A stretch of 64,000 bases of DNA from JBMOMT01 sp049324835 (GCA_049324835.1 JBMOMT010000051.1:3531-67530), one strand, 5' to 3'; shown: positions 39,712-48,864, counted from the first letter of the stretch. The notes: generated by a model from the letters alone, not told the origin. Numbers and translations are program-made.

Positions 39712-42063
39712 TCAGGTGTGGATGGACCCACTTGCGACTCGGCTCAGATAGCCCAGGGCGTGATCGGTTTCACCGTCCATGAGTATCTCCAGGTACCGGC
39801 CACCCGAGGCGGCAGGGACGTCTATCAGTTTGACGTAATCGGCAAATATGGCGTCTTGGGGCAACAGATCGGGCAGGGTATTGGGCGAGTTGTCGAAAAA
39901 GGGCCAGTTAAAGACCGTGTTGGGATCGTCGGGGTAGAGGGGCATGGGGTAGATCTGCGCCTCCACCAGGTCCTGGAAAAAGTGGGTGCCGTAGGAGGCT
40001 TCCGGAGCGTGTTCACCGCGCGCCAGGGCCACTTCGATGAGCGCGCTGGCGTTGTGAATATCGGCATAGGTCACTCTGACGCCCAGGTCGGCGTTGGCGC
40101 TGCCCCAGCGGCCCGGCCCCATGAGGATGAAACGTTGCCCCTCCAGATGTTTGTTGAGGTGGCCCACCACACGCGCCAGTTGTAGTTTGGTGGTCGTGTC
40201 TGGAATGCGGTCGTAGGCGCGAGGGTCGATCCAGATCACATAACGCACGCCGGAGAGCTGTCCGTGAGGCACCAGTCGATTGGCGGTGAAGAGGGTGTCG
40301 GCCAGAGGCACGTCTTCAGGTATCTGTACCGGCTGGCCCCATTCGCGAAAGCTGAGCGGGCGGCATTGCAACAGCGAGAGTTTCAGCTCTGGGTGGGGCA
40401 GGCCGCGGACGATCTCGATGGCAAACTCGGTGTCGATGGGACGGCCATAGTGCTGCTCGATGGTTTGTAGCAGGCTCTTGATCATGGGCACAAAGCTGGT
40501 GTGGGCCAGCAGATTGTCAAAGGTCAGCACCAGGCTGTTGGGATCAGGATCGTCCAGCAGCGAGTAGATGGGTTGCACGTAATCGCCTTTGTCCAACGAA
40601 GCCAGCAGGTTCAGGTGGGGGTAGTCGCCGCGGATGAGATGGGCGACAGGCAGCGTTTCGATGGTATTGGCTTGCAGGTCGAGGGCATCCACAAAACGCT
40701 GCGAGTACTTGCTGATGGCCTGGGCGCCGATTTCGGGCCGCAGGGTGGGGTGGCTGAGGGCGATCATGCGGGGGTAATCGTTGGAGACGCGGTCGACGGC
40801 GCGTGTGCCCAGGCCCCACACCAGGCGCACCAGGCCATCCTCGCGGCGAATGCGTGGGTTCCAGCGGAAGGGGTTGTGGCTAAAGGCCACGCCGGCCAGG
40901 GCCGGGAAAAAGTAACCACGGTACGGCTGGCCGACCACCTTTTGTAGCAGGATGGCCATACGCTCGTCGTAATCCAACAGGCCCATGTGTTTGCGGTAGA
41001 GAAGGGCATCGGGGTTGAGGGTGCTGGCGTACACCCTGGAGATGGCCCGGCTGAGCGCGGCCAGGTTTTGTTCCAGAGTGCCCTGATTGGGTAGGAAAAA
41101 ACTGTCGTATTTGCCGGCGAAGGAAAAGCCGAAATTGTCTTCCAGCAGGCTGGAGGAACGCACCACCAGCGGCGCATTGCCCATCTGCTCCAGCACCCAG
41201 CGCAGGCGCTCCAGCACGTCGTCTGGAAAGTGGGCGCCGATAAAGGCCCGGCGAATGGCGGGATAATCGGCTTCCATTTCGTCGCGGCTTTTGTATTTTT
41301 GGTTCATGTAGGGAAACAGGTCGTTCAGGTTGTGGAAATCGTAAAACACGTCGGCGCCGATAAAATAAGAGTCGGGAATGGTGAGGTAAGAGGCAAAACC
41401 AAAACCGGCTCCACTGCTCACCCGCTGCAAGATTTTCCAGGCCAGCATCATGCCGGCCGCCTTGCCGCCGATCTTGCCGCGGCCAATGCGTCGGCGATAG
41501 ACTTCTTGGAGGTCGGATACGGTGAAAAACTCGCGTGCCAGGGCGACGAAATCCAGTTGATCGCTGATCATGCCTTTGGTGAGCACCACCACGATCTCTT
41601 TGAGGTGATGCTGCACCGTTTCGCGCTTTTCAGGGGGATAGCCTTCGTACTCTTGACCCAGCGCAAAAAGCATGGCCCAGGGGGCCAGTTCCGGGTTGAA
41701 CGACAGCACCACTTCGCGGTCGGGTTTGCGCCGCCGGATGGTCTCACGCACGATCCACTCGAAGCGTTGGTGGGGCACGTTGTGGGCAAAGTAAAAGTCG
41801 GTCAGGTCATCGCGGAGCATCTCCAGGCGTTGCTGCCACACGTCCTCCGGCTCTTCGACCAACGGGTCGCTCAGGCCTTCACGCAGTTGGGAAGCGATGG
41901 CCCGCTGCCGCACTTCGCGCTCAAAGTCGCTGGGGGTGATGACCCCACGGGAAAAAAGCTCCTGGCGCATGCGTTCGCGGATTTTGGGCGCCAGGATGGG
42001 GTATTGTTTGAGTTCGAGCACCAGCTCTAACACCTTGGGTGGATCCTGTGACTCCAGGGTCAT
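39712..42063 (-). CDS. PEP-synthase-like ATP-grasp protein without phosphohistidine domain
   Basis: The 783-residue protein contains the ATP-grasp (PPDK_N) region of PEP synthase: GRGKIGGKAAGMMLA, LVVRSSSLLEDNFGFSFAGKYDS and FAIEIVRG plus LLQCRPLS. The swivelling phosphohistidine domain (GGxTSHAA) and the PEP/pyruvate barrel are not found. Instead the first 230 residues and the last 190 are of unknown type, the latter with LMGPGRWGSANADLG and GTHFFQDLVEAQIYP. ATG 42063 follows AAGGAG. It may phosphorylate a protein or small acceptor rather than pyruvate. It has its own promoter and is followed by GH4. Confidence 0.8.
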   Translation of the reverse strand: MTLESQDPPKVLELVLELKQYPILAPKIRERMRQELFSRGVITPSDFEREVRQRAIASQLREGLSDPLVEEPEDVWQQRLEMLRDDLTDFYFAHNVPHQRFEWIVRETIRRRKPDREVVLSFNPELAPWAMLFALGQEYEGYPPEKRETVQHHLKEIVVVLTKGMISDQLDFVALAREFFTVSDLQEVYRRRIGRGKIGGKAAGMMLAWKILQRVSSGAGFGFASYLTIPDSYFIGADVFYDFHNLNDLFPYMNQKYKSRDEMEADYPAIRRAFIGAHFPDDVLERLRWVLEQMGNAPLVVRSSSLLEDNFGFSFAGKYDSFFLPNQGTLEQNLAALSRAISRVYASTLNPDALLYRKHMGLLDYDERMAILLQKVVGQPYRGYFFPALAGVAFSHNPFRWNPRIRREDGLVRLVWGLGTRAVDRVSNDYPRMIALSHPTLRPEIGAQAISKYSQRFVDALDLQANTIETLPVAHLIRGDYPHLNLLASLDKGDYVQPIYSLLDDPDPNSLVLTFDNLLAHTSFVPMIKSLLQTIEQHYGRPIDTEFAIEIVRGLPHPELKLSLLQCRPLSFREWGQPVQIPEDVPLADTLFTANRLVPHGQLSGVRYVIWIDPRAYDRIPDTTTKLQLARVVGHLNKHLEGQRFILMGPGRWGSANADLGVRVTYADIHNASALIEVALARGEHAPEASYGTHFFQDLVEAQIYPMPLYPDDPNTVFNWPFFDNSPNTLPDLLPQDAIFADYVKLIDVPAASGGRYLEILMDGETDHALGYLSRVASGSIHT

Positions 42064-42107
42064 GCACGCGCTCCTTGCCGCCTTGGGACTGGCAACACGA
42101 TGGTGAT

Positions 42108-42136
42108 ATTGTACCTCAATCGAGGGATGCGAGCAA
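42108..42136 (-). promoter_or_regulatory. sigma70-type promoter for the PEP-synthase-like gene
   Basis: Minus-strand TTGCTC, 17 bp, TACAAT, about 45 bp before the start codon at 42063. Confidence 0.6.
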
Positions 42137-42229
42137 TCGCTGTGAGTGGCCCCGCCCCAGGGTTTGAGCGGCAAACGTCTGTTTCCTCTCCCAGCCAGCC
42201 GGTGTCCTGGCCGTCCTTGCTGCAGCCTG

Positions 42230-42505
42230 CTACAGCAGGCCTGCTTTGCCGCTGTTGATCCAGCCCGCCTCCGACTGGATATCGGTTTTGAAAACGATCA
42301 GATCCGCCTCCCATTGTGAGTCGGTCAGATACACGCTCCGGTCGGCCTCACTCTGGATGTCGGTGTAGCACCAGATGGCGCTTTCGGCAGCAGCCCACCG
42401 GTCTGTGGTCTCGAAAACGATCAGATCGGCGTCGGAGCGGATGTCGGTGACAAAGACCTTGAGCTCCGCCTCGGAGGCGATGTCGGTTTTGAACAGTTTG
42501 GGCAT
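42230..42505 (-). CDS. small repeat protein, septoil-knot (DUF6150)-like
   Basis: A 91-residue protein built from about five repeats of a 14-16 residue unit with the pattern (F/Y)xTDxxSEADLxVF, for example VFVTDIRSDADLIVF and YLTDSQWEADLIVF. The unit alternates strand-forming residues with a conserved Asp and Ala-Asp. This matches the small proteins grouped as DUF6150, predicted to form a 7(1) torus knot. ATG 42505 follows AGGAGAG. It lies downstream of the FecR-domain lipoprotein, 96 bp away. Function unknown. Confidence 0.75.
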   Translation of the reverse strand: MPKLFKTDIASEAELKVFVTDIRSDADLIVFETTDRWAAAESAIWCYTDIQSEADRSVYLTDSQWEADLIVFKTDIQSEAGWINSGKAGLL

Positions 42506-42601
42506 GGGATCTCTCCTCGTATAATATGTTTGTAGTCAGGCACGTAACGGAGTGGAGTGCCGTAGGACGCCACTCTGTTCTGCAGCTTTCGAGCGGGGGC
42601 T

Positions 42602-43807
42602 CTATCTACAACTGAACCCAAAATCGATGGCGTTGCTGCTGTGGCCGGCAGCGTCGAAAAGCGTCACACGCATGGACACATCCTGAACGGTATTGCACCA
42701 CATGTAAAAACCGACCGTCCCGGCAGTGGTATCGCCTTCGATCAGGCCCTCTGCGGGATCAAAAGCAAACGGCGAAAAGTTGGCTGCGCCCAACACGTCG
42801 AACGCGATCCAGTTGACGTCGCCATCGGGGTCTTGAAAGCGCACCGTGCCATCGACGGAGGAACCGTCGGCAGGAACCTGCGACGGAAAATCGACGGCGA
42901 TGATGACCGGCGCTGCGGCGGGAGGCGGCGGGACGGGGGTAGCCGTCGGCGGCTCAGGCGTGGCGGTGGCGGTCGGTGTTGGCAGTGGCGTCGGCGTCGG
43001 CGGCGCAGGTGTGGCGGTGGCGGTTGGTGTTGGCAGCGGCGTAGGCGTCGGCGGCACAGGTGTGGCGGTGGCCGTCGGCAGCGGCGTAGGCGTCGGCGTG
43101 GCGCTGGGGGTGACAGTAGGCGTGGCGGTCGAGGTTGGCGTCGGCGGCAGCGGCGTGTCGGTCTCGATGGTGATATCGGATCGGTCGATCTCGACCGCTT
43201 CGATCTCGGCGGCCCACAGGTTTTTCTCCTCGCTGCTCATTGGCTCTGGCGGTGAGGGTGGCTGATCGCGCTCCACGCTGGCCTGCTCACCGGCTGTCAC
43301 GGTCACACTTTGATCCTGAGCCGTCAACTCGACCTGACCGGCCGCCACTGAGACGAACGTCTCACCGTTGGCATACCGCACGCTAAAGTGGGTATCGCGC
43401 ACCGCAGCGACGGCGTTGCCCGTCTCCACGGTAAGAGCGTGTGGTTGGTCGGTCGTCAGATGCGCCCACAGGCGGCCTTCCTCCAACAGGAGCGCCGTCT
43501 CTGTCTGGCCCTGGCGCGTGGCGCTGCTCTTGACGGCAAAGACGCTTTGGGCCGCCAGGCGCACCACGCCTTCCTGGAGCGCCACCTGCGCTGCCGACGA
43601 CAGGCCCGTGCGCACGCGCCCACCCTCATAGACGATCATATCCATCGCTGCCTGCTGCCAGCTTTCCTCCGGGCGGGAATGGGCGTCTACCGTGTGGATC
43701 ACCTCGACGATCCGCGCCGGATGTTGCTCCTCCTCGGACGCTGCACAGGCTACTGCTGCCACTGCCATCAGCGCCAGAATGAAAATGGCCCAGGAGTATT
43801 TGCTCAT
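42602..43807 (-). CDS. FecR-domain lipoprotein with Thr/Pro-rich stalk
   Basis: The 401-residue protein has an N-terminal signal with a cysteine at about residue 21 (VAAVACAAS), suggesting a lipoprotein. A FecR-like domain follows (GGRVRTGLSSAAQVAL, LEEGRLWAHL, VRDTHFSVRYANGETFVSVAAGQVEL). A stalk of Pro-Thr-Ala repeats spans about residues 220-300, and a C-terminal beta domain (SVDGTVRFQDPDGDVNWIAF) may bind ligand. No ECF sigma or TonB receptor is adjacent, so this is not a classic FecR regulator. It is more likely an exported surface protein. GGGAGGCC precedes ATG 43807. Confidence 0.82.
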   Translation of the reverse strand: MSKYSWAIFILALMAVAAVACAASEEEQHPARIVEVIHTVDAHSRPEESWQQAAMDMIVYEGGRVRTGLSSAAQVALQEGVVRLAAQSVFAVKSSATRQGQTETALLLEEGRLWAHLTTDQPHALTVETGNAVAAVRDTHFSVRYANGETFVSVAAGQVELTAQDQSVTVTAGEQASVERDQPPSPPEPMSSEEKNLWAAEIEAVEIDRSDITIETDTPLPPTPTSTATPTVTPSATPTPTPLPTATATPVPPTPTPLPTPTATATPAPPTPTPLPTPTATATPEPPTATPVPPPPAAAPVIIAVDFPSQVPADGSSVDGTVRFQDPDGDVNWIAFDVLGAANFSPFAFDPAEGLIEGDTTAGTVGFYMWCNTVQDVSMRVTLFDAAGHSSNAIDFGFSCR

Positions 43808-43923
43808 TTCAGGCCTCCCTTCCACTTGCCTGCTGCGGGGAATGGGTGCGGCGCTTCCAAGGGCCGGGAGACGGTATCACGTGTGTCTGCCCGGCCCAGC
43901 CGATTCATCGTCTGTGCAGGTTG

Positions 43924-44811
43924 TCAGAAGACTTGTGTGCCGATGTTCAGCAGATCGGCGATGTTGGCCCGTGGATCGATCACCGGCTCTATCAACGGCG
44001 TGCCGCAGGTCATGAGTGTCGTCACACCTGGGCCATGCCCGGCCAGGAGGCAATCGCTGTGGACCACCACGCCAATCGAAATCGCACCCTGACGGTAAGC
44101 CCGGCCGTAGCGGTTGTCGTGATCCAGCAGGGCCACAAAATCGCCAAAACGAATCTTGTCCAGTCGATACTTTTCGACCGTGTCCGGATCGCTGGTGACG
44201 ATGTCGTAATCACCTTTGGCCACGTGCGCCGAGCCGATGCCCGAACCCATGCAGGCCGCCGGAACCAGGGTGGTCACCGGCACCTGGAGCCTGTCCTGGC
44301 CCGATTTTTCGATTTTCATCGTCTTGAGCAGGTCCGGGTCGAGGTTAAAGAGCACGATGTCAGGGTAATCGAGCAGTTTGAGGCCCTGACCTCTGGCGCG
44401 GATGATGATTTTATCGTCATAGTTGAGCTGTTCTTTCACCTCGCGCGGAAAATCGACGATGAGGTGCTCCGAGCCGCCGTGATGGCCGATGACGATACCC
44501 GTGGCGCTTTTGGCTTCCCCCGAGATCACCTGGGCCTTGTTGCCCACACAGGCATAAAGTTGCAGCCCGATGTTGGGATGTTCGAACGGCTTTTGGGTAT
44601 CGGCGGTGCAGCTTACCCCTGGCTCGACGTGATCTCCCGCCCAGCCGGAGGCCGGATCACCCACCTGGATGTTGAGCGTGATGCCGCCGATGGAGGGCAG
44701 GATAAACGGCGTCCCATCGTGGGCCACACTCCAGTTGCCGCGTGTCCTGGGGGGGCCGGGCTGACACTGCAACAGAAACTCGACCAGCTTTTCTTCATTT
44801 GTCTTGAGCAT
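43924..44811 (-). CDS. DUF4438 domain protein
   Basis: The 295-residue protein matches the DUF4438 family: RGNWSVAHDGTPFILPSIGGI, GWAGDHVEPGVS, GIVIGHHGGSEHLIVDF and the HGPGVTTLMT C-terminal stretch (the key residues are the HHGG and GHGPG loops). The function of the family is unknown; a structure is known for a Thermotoga member. AAGGAG stands before the ATG. It follows the 181-residue gene by 75 bp and probably belongs to the same transcript. Confidence 0.85.
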   Translation of the reverse strand: MLKTNEEKLVEFLLQCQPGPPRTRGNWSVAHDGTPFILPSIGGITLNIQVGDPASGWAGDHVEPGVSCTADTQKPFEHPNIGLQLYACVGNKAQVISGEAKSATGIVIGHHGGSEHLIVDFPREVKEQLNYDDKIIIRARGQGLKLLDYPDIVLFNLDPDLLKTMKIEKSGQDRLQVPVTTLVPAACMGSGIGSAHVAKGDYDIVTSDPDTVEKYRLDKIRFGDFVALLDHDNRYGRAYRQGAISIGVVVHSDCLLAGHGPGVTTLMTCGTPLIEPVIDPRANIADLLNIGTQVF

Positions 44812-44886
44812 CTTTTCTCCTTTTTTCTCTCACAGCTTCTTTGGTTGATGGCATCGCTTGTGGGCATTCGTCCCACACCTGCGGCC

Positions 44887-45432
44887 TCACAGGGGATGGT
44901 AAAAATCTACCCAGTGCTGGTTGATCAACAAAACCTGCGCCTGCGGCGGGCCAAAATCACGGCCAGGCCCGGCGACGCGGATCTCGGCGTCGCTGACGGC
45001 GAAAAAATCGGCGGCCATCACGTTGAACAGATTGGTGGCCGGCATGTCGCCGGTGGGGTGCAGGTGAGCCCGGATGATAAACCCGGCGGCATAGATGGCC
45101 GCCGGCACACGCCGTTGGGCCAACTGGATGCTGCGCCGCCCGGTATCGTCCATCAGATCCAGGGCCACGAGGCGGCTCTTGGGCAGGGCCGCCTCGGCAG
45201 GCGAAAAGGCCTGCACGCGGCTATCGGGGCTCAGGCCCATGGCCTGGGCGTGGTTGAGCACGATGGCCCGCTGATTGACGTTGTTGAGCCAGCCCAGAAA
45301 CGCCTGGCCCGGCGGCTCGATGAACCCACCCAGCACGTAATCTGGCGTAAAAACACGCACCGCCATGCCGGAGGGTCGGGCAGGTCGCGCCGTTGCCGTT
45401 TGTGGGGGTGGTTCGGAACGTCTGAAAGCCAT
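44887..45432 (-). CDS. conserved hypothetical protein (181 aa)
   Basis: I do not recognise this family. The 181-residue product has a short Pro/Arg-rich N terminus and then a compact alpha/beta-like domain with FTPDYVLGGFIEPPGQAFLGWLNN, IVLNHAQAMGL and FIIRAHLHPTGDMPATNLFN as notable segments. No signal peptide or membrane segment is seen. ATG 45432 follows GAGGAAGG; the longer frame to 45564 covers the promoter and was not used. It precedes the DUF4438 gene. Confidence 0.7.
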   Translation of the reverse strand: MAFRRSEPPPQTATARPARPSGMAVRVFTPDYVLGGFIEPPGQAFLGWLNNVNQRAIVLNHAQAMGLSPDSRVQAFSPAEAALPKSRLVALDLMDDTGRRSIQLAQRRVPAAIYAAGFIIRAHLHPTGDMPATNLFNVMAADFFAVSDAEIRVAGPGRDFGPPQAQVLLINQHWVDFYHPL

Positions 45433-45504
45433 CTTTTCACCTTCCTCGTGGGGTTTCAGCCTCTGCTTCCTGGGCCGGGCGATGGGATCGTTGGACTGTG
45501 ACCT

Positions 45505-45533
45505 ATCATACCGCAGAACGCCAAGATGGTCAA
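45505..45533 (-). promoter_or_regulatory. sigma70-type promoter
   Basis: Minus-strand TTGACC, 17 bp, TATGAT, about 70 bp before the start codon at 45432. Confidence 0.75.
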
Positions 45534-45544
45534 GCGGCTTGTCT

Positions 45545-45583
45545 GCCGCAGCCACAAAAAACACAGCCGCCAGGAGGCGGCTG
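45545..45583 (-). terminator. Rho-independent terminator after the response regulator
   Basis: CAGCCGCC and GGCGGCTG pair (45564-45571 with 45576-45583) and are followed on the minus strand by TGTGTTTTTTG. It ends the response regulator at 45610. Confidence 0.85.
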
Positions 45584-45609
45584 CACGAGGCTGAAGGTTG
45601 CCGGTGGTG

Positions 45610-46002
45610 TTATACGCTGCCGATGGGGGAGAGGATCTCTTGCACCGCCTCCACAAACTGATCCAGGCGGAAGGGTTTGGCCAGGTAGCGGGCCACCCGC
45701 TGCCGGTAGGCGGCAGCCTCTAACTCATCGGAGCCATAGGCGGTGATCAGCATGGTGGGCACGTTTGGGTGAGACACCCGCAGGCGGCCGATCAGCTCCA
45801 GGCCGTTCTGCCCGGGCAGTCGGAAATCGGTGATGACCAGATCAAAATCCTGGGCAGCCAGAACTTGCAGGGCGTCTTCTGCAGAGGGTGTGCTCGTCAC
45901 AGAAAAGCCGTTCTCAAGATCGGAAAGACCTTCTTTGAGGAAAAAGGCCACCTTTTCTTCATCTTCGACGATCAGAATTCGGGCTTCAGTCAAACCATCC
46001 AT
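45610..46002 (-). CDS. single-domain response regulator
   Basis: This 130-residue protein is only a receiver domain: LIVEDEEK (acidic pocket), LVITDFRLPGQNG with the phospho-accepting Asp, TAYGS, and YLAKPF with the conserved Lys. It has no output domain, so it signals by protein contact. It lies downstream of the sensor kinase and a DNA-binding regulator but has its own possible extended -10 (TGATATGAT, minus strand, near 46058). Likely part of the same phosphorelay. Confidence 0.92.
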   Translation of the reverse strand: MDGLTEARILIVEDEEKVAFFLKEGLSDLENGFSVTSTPSAEDALQVLAAQDFDLVITDFRLPGQNGLELIGRLRVSHPNVPTMLITAYGSDELEAAAYRQRVARYLAKPFRLDQFVEAVQEILSPIGSV

Positions 46003-46125
46003 CCTCTATTCCTCTGCCCCCCGCCTGGTATTTCTCGCAGTGGTGCACCCATCATATCACGAAACGCGGCGGGTGAGGGTTACGGTATGATAACAAAACT
46101 ATCACAACCTCAAAGCCAGAGGATG

Positions 46126-46920
46126 TCACTCGCCGCTGGCAAACATATACCCCACACCCCGCACGTTGACCACGTAACGTGGCTCCTCCGGCGATTCTTC
46201 GATCTTTTTTCGCAGTCGCCGGATGTGCACCCGGATGATGGCCCGGGCTTCGAGCTCGTCGCACTCGTAGCCCTGCACCTCTTGCACCAGCCTGTGGGCG
46301 CTGACGACTTCGTTGGGCCGTTGCATGAGCGTGGTCAACAGGCGCAACTCGGTGGGGGTGAGGTTCACTGGTTCGTCGCGCACCAGGACGATCTGGCGCT
46401 GCAAGTCGACGACGATATCGGAAGCGCGCAGAAAGCGGGCCGGTCGCTCTGGCTGGGGCTCGGTTTCCGGCATGGAAAACTCGCCGCTGGAGAGCTCTTT
46501 GATGGCCCGCTCCATCTGCTGCACCAATTGTTGTTTGCGCAGCGTTTCCTGGCGGCGGCGCAGCCCTTCTTCGACACTGGCCATGATGGCCGGGGCGCTG
46601 GCCGGTTTGAGCAGATAATCGTGCGCCCCCTGCCGCATGGCCTGGATGGCCGAGGAAAGGGTGCCGTGAGCGGTGAGCATGATGATGACCGTCTGCGGGG
46701 CGATCTTGCGGCCCTTTTCCATCACCTGCAGGCCCCCCATGCCCGGCATGACCAGATCGAGCAGCATCAGGTCAAAGTCTTCTTTGTGCAGCAGGGCCAG
46801 GGCCTCCTCGCCGCTGGCCGCGGTCATCACGTTGCGGCCCTCGGTGTTGAGTAACTCGGCCAGCGTCTCGCGGATGGCTGGCTCGTCATCGACGATCAGA
46901 ATCTTGGTCGATCTCGACAT
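46126..46920 (-). CDS. response regulator with winged-helix DNA-binding domain
   Basis: The 264-residue protein has an N-terminal receiver (LIVDDEPA, LLDLVMPGMGG, YLLKPAS), a short coiled linker, and an OmpR-type winged helix (LTPTELRLLTTLMQRPNEVVSAH, VHIRRLRKKI, VRGVGYMF). The start overlaps the end of the sensor kinase by 35 bp, so the two are translated from one mRNA and almost surely form a pair. It ends close to 46126, with a free-standing receiver further on. Confidence 0.93.
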   Translation of the reverse strand: MSRSTKILIVDDEPAIRETLAELLNTEGRNVMTAASGEEALALLHKEDFDLMLLDLVMPGMGGLQVMEKGRKIAPQTVIIMLTAHGTLSSAIQAMRQGAHDYLLKPASAPAIMASVEEGLRRRQETLRKQQLVQQMERAIKELSSGEFSMPETEPQPERPARFLRASDIVVDLQRQIVLVRDEPVNLTPTELRLLTTLMQRPNEVVSAHRLVQEVQGYECDELEARAIIRVHIRRLRKKIEESPEEPRYVVNVRGVGYMFASGE

Positions 46921-48610
46921 GGTCTTCCCCCCCAGGTGCCATCAGCGGCAGGCACACGGAAAACAGCGTCCCCTTGCCCGGCACACTCTTGACCTCGATC
47001 TTTCCACCGTGGCGCTCCACGATGCCGTAACTCACCGCCAGCCCCAGGCCGGTGCCGCGCGTCTTGGTGGTGTAAAACGGTTCAAAGATGTGTTGTAGTT
47101 CTTCCTGCGCCAGGCCCACGCCATTATCGGCAAAGGAGATACGCAGCCATTTCCCCTCGCTGCTGGCTTCTTCCAGGCGACTGGTGAGGATCAGGTCGCC
47201 CTTTTCCGGCATGGCCTCGATGGCGTTGATGATGACGTTGAGGAAAACCTGTTTGATCTGATCGGCCACCACGCTGACCAGCGGCAGGTTGCGGCCCAGT
47301 TGGCGGTGCACGGTGATGTTGCCGCGCTGGAGCTTTTTGGCCGTCAGGGCCAGCACACCGTCGATCAGGGCGTTGATGTCGGTGAGCGCGCGCTGGCCGC
47401 GCGAAGGGCGGTAGAAATCGAGCATACGCAGCACGATGTCGATCAGTCGTTCCACTTCTTCCTGGGCCATGGTCAGATAGCGGCGCTGTTTGACCTCGTC
47501 GAGCTGGCGGTTCAGTGTCAGATGCAGACAGTTCTGCACGGCCTGCAGCGGATTGTTCAACTCGTGGGCAATAGAGGCCGTCAGTCGGCCCATGGCCGCC
47601 AGCTTTTCCGCCTGAACGAGTTGGGCCTGCGAGCGCTCCAACTCTTGGGCAAATTGACGCATCTCGGTGTAGAGCCGGGCGTTGTCCACCGAGATGCCCA
47701 TCTGCCGACCGATGGCCGCCAACAAAGCCCGCTCCGGCAGATCGAAGCCCGGCGGGCGCGAGCGTAACACCACCAACGTGCCCAGCACCCGATCTCGCGC
47801 CGGCAGCGGGACACACAGCAGCGAGAGGTTGGCCTGTGCTGTGCCATTTGCCACGGCGCCGGCCCACGGCTCCAGCCCACAGATGTCGGTCACCAGAACC
47901 GGTTCGCCCGACGCCGCCACCTGCCCCACCACGCCCTGCCCCCGCTCCCAACGGAACGCGGTCAATGAGTCGAGGCCCGGCGGCGAAAAGCCCTGATGCG
48001 CCTGCACAGTCAGATGCCCACCGGCCTCGTCTAACAAGCAGACGGCCCCGGCATACATCTCTAACACAGAGAGAACGTTGTCCAGTGTGGCAGGCAGCAC
48101 CTCGTCCAGGTTGAGCGAACGACTGACCACCGAGGCAACGGCGTTGAGGGCGCCGAGCTCGCGGTTGCGGCGCAGCACATCCCGCTCCATCTGGCGGATG
48201 CGCAGCATGGCCTTGACGCGGGCCAACAACTCTTCCGGCGAAAAGGGCTTGGCGATGTAATCGTCGGCGCCCACCTCCAGGCCGTGCATCACGCTCTGTT
48301 TAGAGTCCAGCGCCGTGACCATGATGATGGGGATGTGGCGTAACACCTCGTCGGCCTTGGCGCGGCGGCTGACCTCGTAGCCGTCCGGTTCAGGGATGCG
48401 CACGTCGAGGATGACCAGATCGATGCTGTTGGCCGCCAGAGGGCTGCTGCCTCCGGCCTGCATGGCCGCCAGGGCCTGCTCGCCGGTCGAAGCCGTCTGC
48501 ACAGCATAACCGCGCCCGGTCAGTAACTCGGTGAGATAGCCGGCAATTTCTGCATCGTCATCCACAACCAGGATACGATGGCTTGGCTCTGTTGATCGCT
48601 CGTCCGACAT
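46886..48610 (-). CDS. soluble hybrid sensor histidine kinase (REC-GAF-HisKA-HATPase)
   Basis: The 574-residue protein has no membrane segment. The order is a receiver domain (LVVDDDAE, ILDVRIPEPDG, IAKPFSPEEL; residues 1-130), a GAF domain (about 150-310), a HisKA helix with the phospho-accepting His in SIAHELNNPLQAV, and an HATPase domain (NVIINAIEAM, FADNGVGLAQEE, GTGLGLAVS). Having the receiver first means it probably takes phosphate or input from another kinase. GAF may bind a small ligand or redox centre. It has a good promoter, with copy E6 in its leader. Confidence 0.93.
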   Translation of the reverse strand: MSDERSTEPSHRILVVDDDAEIAGYLTELLTGRGYAVQTASTGEQALAAMQAGGSSPLAANSIDLVILDVRIPEPDGYEVSRRAKADEVLRHIPIIMVTALDSKQSVMHGLEVGADDYIAKPFSPEELLARVKAMLRIRQMERDVLRRNRELGALNAVASVVSRSLNLDEVLPATLDNVLSVLEMYAGAVCLLDEAGGHLTVQAHQGFSPPGLDSLTAFRWERGQGVVGQVAASGEPVLVTDICGLEPWAGAVANGTAQANLSLLCVPLPARDRVLGTLVVLRSRPPGFDLPERALLAAIGRQMGISVDNARLYTEMRQFAQELERSQAQLVQAEKLAAMGRLTASIAHELNNPLQAVQNCLHLTLNRQLDEVKQRRYLTMAQEEVERLIDIVLRMLDFYRPSRGQRALTDINALIDGVLALTAKKLQRGNITVHRQLGRNLPLVSVVADQIKQVFLNVIINAIEAMPEKGDLILTSRLEEASSEGKWLRISFADNGVGLAQEELQHIFEPFYTTKTRGTGLGLAVSYGIVERHGGKIEVKSVPGKGTLFSVCLPLMAPGGEDHVEIDQDSDRR

Positions 48611-48663
48611 GTTCCCCCGCCCATTGTTTTTGGCTTGGTCGCTCGCTCTTTGGTTGTCGATTA

Positions 48664-48743
48664 GTAACTGCTCACCCTCCCGCAGGCTCTTGCAGGGGTC
48701 GCGTCCCTGCGAGAGCCTGCGAGAGGATAGGCTGAGCAGTTAC
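48664..48743 (+). repeat. polar palindromic element, copy E6 (80 bp)
   Basis: Starts GTAACTGCTCACCCTCCCG and ends GGATAGGCTGAGCAGTTAC, with the TAGGC insert on one arm. The interior is itself palindromic (CTCTTGCAGGG with CCCTGCGAGAG). It lies in the leader of the sensor kinase gene. Confidence 0.85.
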
Positions 48744-48747
48744 GTCG

Positions 48748-48776
48748 ATTATACCAGTTTTTGCGTGTTATGCCAA
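48748..48776 (-). promoter_or_regulatory. sigma70-type promoter for the sensor kinase operon
   Basis: Minus-strand TTGGCA, 17 bp, TATAAT with TG extension. Transcription would run straight through copy E6 before the start codon at 48610. Confidence 0.75.
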
Positions 48777-48791
48777 GTCCAACGTGGTGAA

Positions 48792-48820
48792 TTGACAGCC
48801 ACCCCGGATCGTGATATGAT
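48792..48820 (+). promoter_or_regulatory. sigma70-type promoter for the acylase-glycogen operon
   Basis: TTGACA, 17 bp, TATGAT, 44 bp before the acylase start at 48865; divergent to the kinase promoter. Confidence 0.8.
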
Positions 48821-48864
48821 CGCCCAGAGACGCTCGTGTGCTAACGGTGCAGGGGAGGGACAAC

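Noticed and set aside
42602..43807. A FecR/FecI/TonB iron-signalling system
   Set aside because: The gene has a FecR domain but no ECF sigma factor or TonB-dependent receptor is nearby, and the protein has a lipoprotein-like signal and a Pro/Thr stalk.
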